Source: Bacteroidota bacterium
GTDB lineage: Bacteria > Bacteroidota > Bacteroidia > Cytophagales > Cyclobacteriaceae
Direction: 5' to 3'
DNA: 64,000 nucleotides
Assembly: GCA_018267275.1 (NCBI GenBank)
Contig: JAFDYV010000003.1
Coordinates: forward strand, 564,361 to 628,360
Shown here: one piece after another, positions 61,200-64,000 of the stretch
Layout: every line of letters starts with the position of its first letter
Numbering within the stretch: the stretch's first letter is position 1
Translations under genes and position numbers: made by a program
The notes under the pieces: model-generated
The model's input: the letters and a program-made list of their open reading frames with translations, nothing else
What the model was told of the DNA's origin: nothing
Database searches by the model: none

Positions 61200-62373
61200 G
61201 ATGCGGGTTTTTCTATTTCTCTTGGTTTTTTTGGCCAGCCACTGCACGCTTGGGCAAGTACAATTATCAAAAGACGCGTCCATTTCAATCATAACGCTTG
61301 GGCCAGATAAAAACGAGTTGTATGCTGCCTTTGGGCACAGTGCTATTCGCGTTGCCGACCCCGCAAACGGGATAGACTGGGCTTACAACTACGGTGTTTT
61401 TGATTTTGACCAACCGAACTTCTATTTGAACTTCACCCGTGGCTTTTTGTATTACAAGCTAGGTGTTTATGACTACCAAGATTTTAAGAACGCGTACATT
61501 TATTACAATCGCTTCATTCATGAGCAAACGCTGCACCTAACTCATGCACAACAGCAAAAGCTGTTTGATTACTTGCAGTGGAATGCGCTGCCGGAAAATC
61601 AAACGTATCGCTACGATTATTACCACAACAACTGCGCAACAAAAATCCGCGATGTATTGGCCCAAGAGCTGGGCCAAGATTTAAAATGGGATAGTTCGTT
61701 CTTTAAACCACAGCATTCTTTCCGCGAAAAAACCAACGACTACTTAAGTCCATTGCCTTGGGGCGACTTGGGAATTGACATTTGTTTGGGGCTGCCCATT
61801 GACCGAAAAATGACTGCCTATGAATACATGTTTTTACCAGACTACATTGAGGCATTTGTGGAACATGCTACCATTCAATCTGACTCAACCACAACACCGT
61901 TGGTTGCCGAAAAGAAAATCGTGTTTGAACCAATATCTTCCACATCATCCGTAAATTTTATTCACCCGTGGATTGCCTTTGGCGTATTATTCGTGATTGT
62001 AGCTACCATCACAATTTATGACTGGCGGAGAAAAAAAATCAGCAAATGGCTAGATGTTCTTCTTTTCGGGGTGACCGGATTGATTGGTATTTTACTGCTC
62101 TTTCTCTGGGCTTTTACAGATCATCACGATGCTGCAAAGAATTTCAATTTGCTTTGGGCGTTTCCTTTGCACGTTGTAGGCGCAGTGGTGCTGCTGATCA
62201 AAACACAAAAGTCTTTTGGAATTCACTATTTCACATTTGCTGCAATTGTAACAGCCGGGCTGCTTGGCTGTTGGTTTATAATGCCTCAACAGCTCAACCC
62301 ATTTATTTTGCCTCTGGCATTTTCACTTCTGATTCGAGCTATACTGATCCAGCGGTCACTTAAGATACCCTAG
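61198..62373 (+). CDS. DUF4105 membrane protein
   Basis: 391 aa. Signal peptide (about 1-19). Periplasmic DUF4105 domain (about 22-240), with ITLGPDKNELYAAFGHSAIRV and RYDYYHNNCATKIRDVL; the His and Cys in those segments suggest a thiol-hydrolase-like fold. The C-terminal third has four or five membrane helices (about 260-388). DUF4105 is widespread in Bacteroidota; function unknown. The frame could also begin at the next ATG (61201). Confidence 0.85.
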   Translation: MMRVFLFLLVFLASHCTLGQVQLSKDASISIITLGPDKNELYAAFGHSAIRVADPANGIDWAYNYGVFDFDQPNFYLNFTRGFLYYKLGVYDYQDFKNAYIYYNRFIHEQTLHLTHAQQQKLFDYLQWNALPENQTYRYDYYHNNCATKIRDVLAQELGQDLKWDSSFFKPQHSFREKTNDYLSPLPWGDLGIDICLGLPIDRKMTAYEYMFLPDYIEAFVEHATIQSDSTTTPLVAEKKIVFEPISSTSSVNFIHPWIAFGVLFVIVATITIYDWRRKKISKWLDVLLFGVTGLIGILLLFLWAFTDHHDAAKNFNLLWAFPLHVVGAVVLLIKTQKSFGIHYFTFAAIVTAGLLGCWFIMPQQLNPFILPLAFSLLIRAILIQRSLKIP

Positions 62374-63776
62374 ACCAAGTTCTCAACACCCGTGTCAGCA
62401 GTAACATTTTTTGGTTCGTTAGATGGCTCAACAGGCAAGTAAACAATGAACTCCGAACCAATTTCTGGAACTGAGTGCACCCGCAGCTTTCCACCCATAC
62501 GCTTCACCACCTCCGCCACAATGTACAAGCCCAATCCAGAGCCTTTGGATTTATCGGTAGCGCGGAAGAACATCTCAAATATCTTTTCCTGATATGCTTC
62601 ATCGATTCCAATGCCGTTGTCCGACACAGAAATTATCATCTGGTTTTGACTTGTCTTCGTTTTGATGTCAATCCATTGGTTTTCTTTTCCAGCATCGTGA
62701 TACTTTACCGCATTACTGATAAGGTTGTTAAGAACAATCCGCAACCTGGCTTTGTCAACACCAACCCACTTTGGTTCTACTAAATAATTGGTAATACGTA
62801 TTCTCTCGCTGCCTTCAAAAAACTTCAAGCTTTCCGTTATCTCGTCAATAACTGATTTTATTTCCACAGGCTCAAGCGTTAATTCTGTACGGGCATTGCG
62901 CGAGTAGTTCATGATGTCATGAATAAACGAGTCGAGTTTCAAAGTTCGATCATGCATCATATCGAGGTATTTTTTGATTGACACCTCCTCCGCCTCTCGT
63001 TGTGCAATCATTATAAGCCCGCGAATAGAAGAAATTGGCGCTCGCAAATCGTGTGATGTGCTATACAGGAAGCGATCAAGCTCAACATTGGTCTTCTCAA
63101 GATATTCGTTCTTATGCTGTATTTCTTTTGCTAACCGGTTAAGGCTTGCCTCAGATGCTGAATTGGTGCGCGACATAAAATCGACACACAATATCAACAT
63201 GAACATGCTCGACATCATGTTCACAAAGAATGAAAGTTCTTCTTGCTGTGATGGAAGGTTTCTGCTTCCGAATAAGTCAAAATCGGTTACCAAAAGAGAA
63301 AAAACCGACAGCATAGATAAGCCTGACAAGCCGTATGTAAGGGTTTTCTGCGAAGGATGGAAAGACAGCGCTGAAACTGCCATCAATGGGAAATAGAACA
63401 AGTAAATTCCATTGCTCTTCGGTACAAGGCTACAATAAACCAACAACAAGAAATTACTGGTTATCAATAACAGGAGTTTACCGCATGTATGGTAGCCTCT
63501 CCTATTGAGTAAATAAGACGCAAAAATTACACAACAAATAACGAGATCAAAGCCTGCGCTCAACCACAACCCCAACCACGTATCCAATGCTAAATGGCAA
63601 ATAATCACTGCGAGCCCGCTCAAAGCGAAACGTGAAAAAAGCACGTTGCGTCTGTGCTTGAGCAAATCTGCCTTGTCTGAATCAGAAACCCAGTTTAACC
63701 ATTTCGTCCACTTCCTGTGCATCTCGCTACTTTTTTTAAACAAAAGTAGTAGGGCGGTAAGCAAAAATTCCTTCAT
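62370..63776 (-). CDS. Sensor histidine kinase
   Basis: 468 aa. Six membrane helices (about 48-195), a short coiled coil, then HisKA with LYSTSHDLRAPISSIRGL (phospho-accepting His, about 245) and HATPase with NLISNAVKYH, VSDNGIGI and GSGLGLYIVAEVVKRMGG. There is no receiver domain and no adjacent regulator gene. Like the kinase at 39.3 kb it is an orphan of the multi-helix type. Stop overlaps the convergent DUF4105 stop by 4 bp. Confidence 0.92.
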   Translation of the reverse strand: MKEFLLTALLLLFKKSSEMHRKWTKWLNWVSDSDKADLLKHRRNVLFSRFALSGLAVIICHLALDTWLGLWLSAGFDLVICCVIFASYLLNRRGYHTCGKLLLLITSNFLLLVYCSLVPKSNGIYLFYFPLMAVSALSFHPSQKTLTYGLSGLSMLSVFSLLVTDFDLFGSRNLPSQQEELSFFVNMMSSMFMLILCVDFMSRTNSASEASLNRLAKEIQHKNEYLEKTNVELDRFLYSTSHDLRAPISSIRGLIMIAQREAEEVSIKKYLDMMHDRTLKLDSFIHDIMNYSRNARTELTLEPVEIKSVIDEITESLKFFEGSERIRITNYLVEPKWVGVDKARLRIVLNNLISNAVKYHDAGKENQWIDIKTKTSQNQMIISVSDNGIGIDEAYQEKIFEMFFRATDKSKGSGLGLYIVAEVVKRMGGKLRVHSVPEIGSEFIVYLPVEPSNEPKNVTADTGVENLV

Positions 63777-63855
63777 TAAAAAGGCAATACCTTACCTCCG
63801 TTATGATGCGTTGCAGTTAGTTTGAACGGAAAGGGTGAGCACCGGCCACAATCGA

Positions 63856-64000
63856 TTACAGATGAATTGGCCTGTTGGCCGTTGCTGCCAAACAGGCTTC
63901 CTTAAATGCTTCCATGTAGGTGGGGTGTGCGTGGCTCATGCGCGCTACGTCTTCAGCAGCTGCTCGGTATTCCATCGCCACTACGCCAGCAGCAATCATG
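63856..64000 (-). CDS. lpdA: Dihydrolipoyl dehydrogenase, C-terminal end
   Basis: Only the last 48 residues are in the window: [20 protein letters not shown], then [19 protein letters not shown] and RPIHL. The HAHPT motif carries the catalytic His-Glu pair typical of dihydrolipoyl dehydrogenases. The gene runs off the right edge. It oxidises the lipoyl groups of 2-oxoacid dehydrogenase complexes. Confidence 0.9.
   Translation of the reverse strand, partial: MIAAGVVAMEYRAAAEDVARMSHAHPTYMEAFKEACLAATANRPIHL

Overview
The window is chromosomal DNA from a member of the Bacteroidota, most likely order Cytophagales. The evidence is: a SusC/SusD pair; many LytTR-type response regulators with LytS-type kinases; FtsX-type permeases of the MLRNYF class; lineage-typical families (DUF4105, DUF6090, DUF4288, BT_3928-type DoxX protein, FadL-like and D15-like outer-membrane proteins); and promoters with the Bacteroidota -7 element TAnnTTTG. 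Genus and species cannot be told from the sequence alone. There is no phage, plasmid, IS element, CRISPR array or defence island. The window is mostly housekeeping DNA with accessory patches.

Layout. 1-7.1 kb: 5' part of a GH3-family gene, a periplasmic HtrA-type protease, a Crp/Fnr regulator, a MOSC protein, a SCO1/cytochrome c lipoprotein pair, a K+/H+ antiporter and a TrkA-domain K+ channel. 7.2-10.1 kb (minus): flotillin-like FloA, NfeD, ProS. 10.3-13.2 kb: two exported or outer-membrane proteins. 13.1-14.9 kb: AroK and a DoxX/thioredoxin-like protein. 14.9-15.8 kb: a RelE/ParE-type toxin-antitoxin pair and a DUF2795 protein. 15.9-18.1 kb: EttA and a small DMT protein. 18.1-20.6 kb: CreD, a winged-helix regulator and a membrane protein, with one shared operator-like motif before the first and the last. 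20.7-22.3 kb: tRNA-Asn, a DUF4395 protein, tRNA-Cys and a PhyH dioxygenase. 22.4-28 kb: small stress-type proteins, ribosome hibernation factor, a D15-like protein, and an AHSA1/VOC/GyrI-like/DoxX cluster. 28-34.4 kb (minus): MenA, a Gre-like factor, a LytS/LytTR system, LiaF-like protein and two glutathione peroxidases. 34.4-45.5 kb: ArgS, PriA, a histidine kinase, SurE, RibBA and DnaG. 45.6-54.9 kb: an apparent five-gene operon (degenerate kinase, LytS kinase, LytTR regulator, SusC, SusD) and a divergent small secreted protein. 54.9-59.8 kb: two FtsX permeases, one frameshifted. 59.9-64 kb: a tiny Cys-rich membrane protein, a radical SAM/SPASM protein, DUF4105, a histidine kinase and the 3' end of lpd.

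Main points of interest: a DnaG primase with all four CHC2 zinc ligands substituted; a LytS-like protein that has lost its histidine and N-box, encoded in the same operon as an intact kinase and a SusCD transporter; a TGTCGAC/GTCTACA dyad that recurs around that operon; a shared operator-like site for the CreD cluster; several families of word-like or palindromic intergenic repeats, one of which has become the coding sequence of a lipoprotein signal peptide; and convergent genes that overlap by exactly 4 bp at their stop codons.
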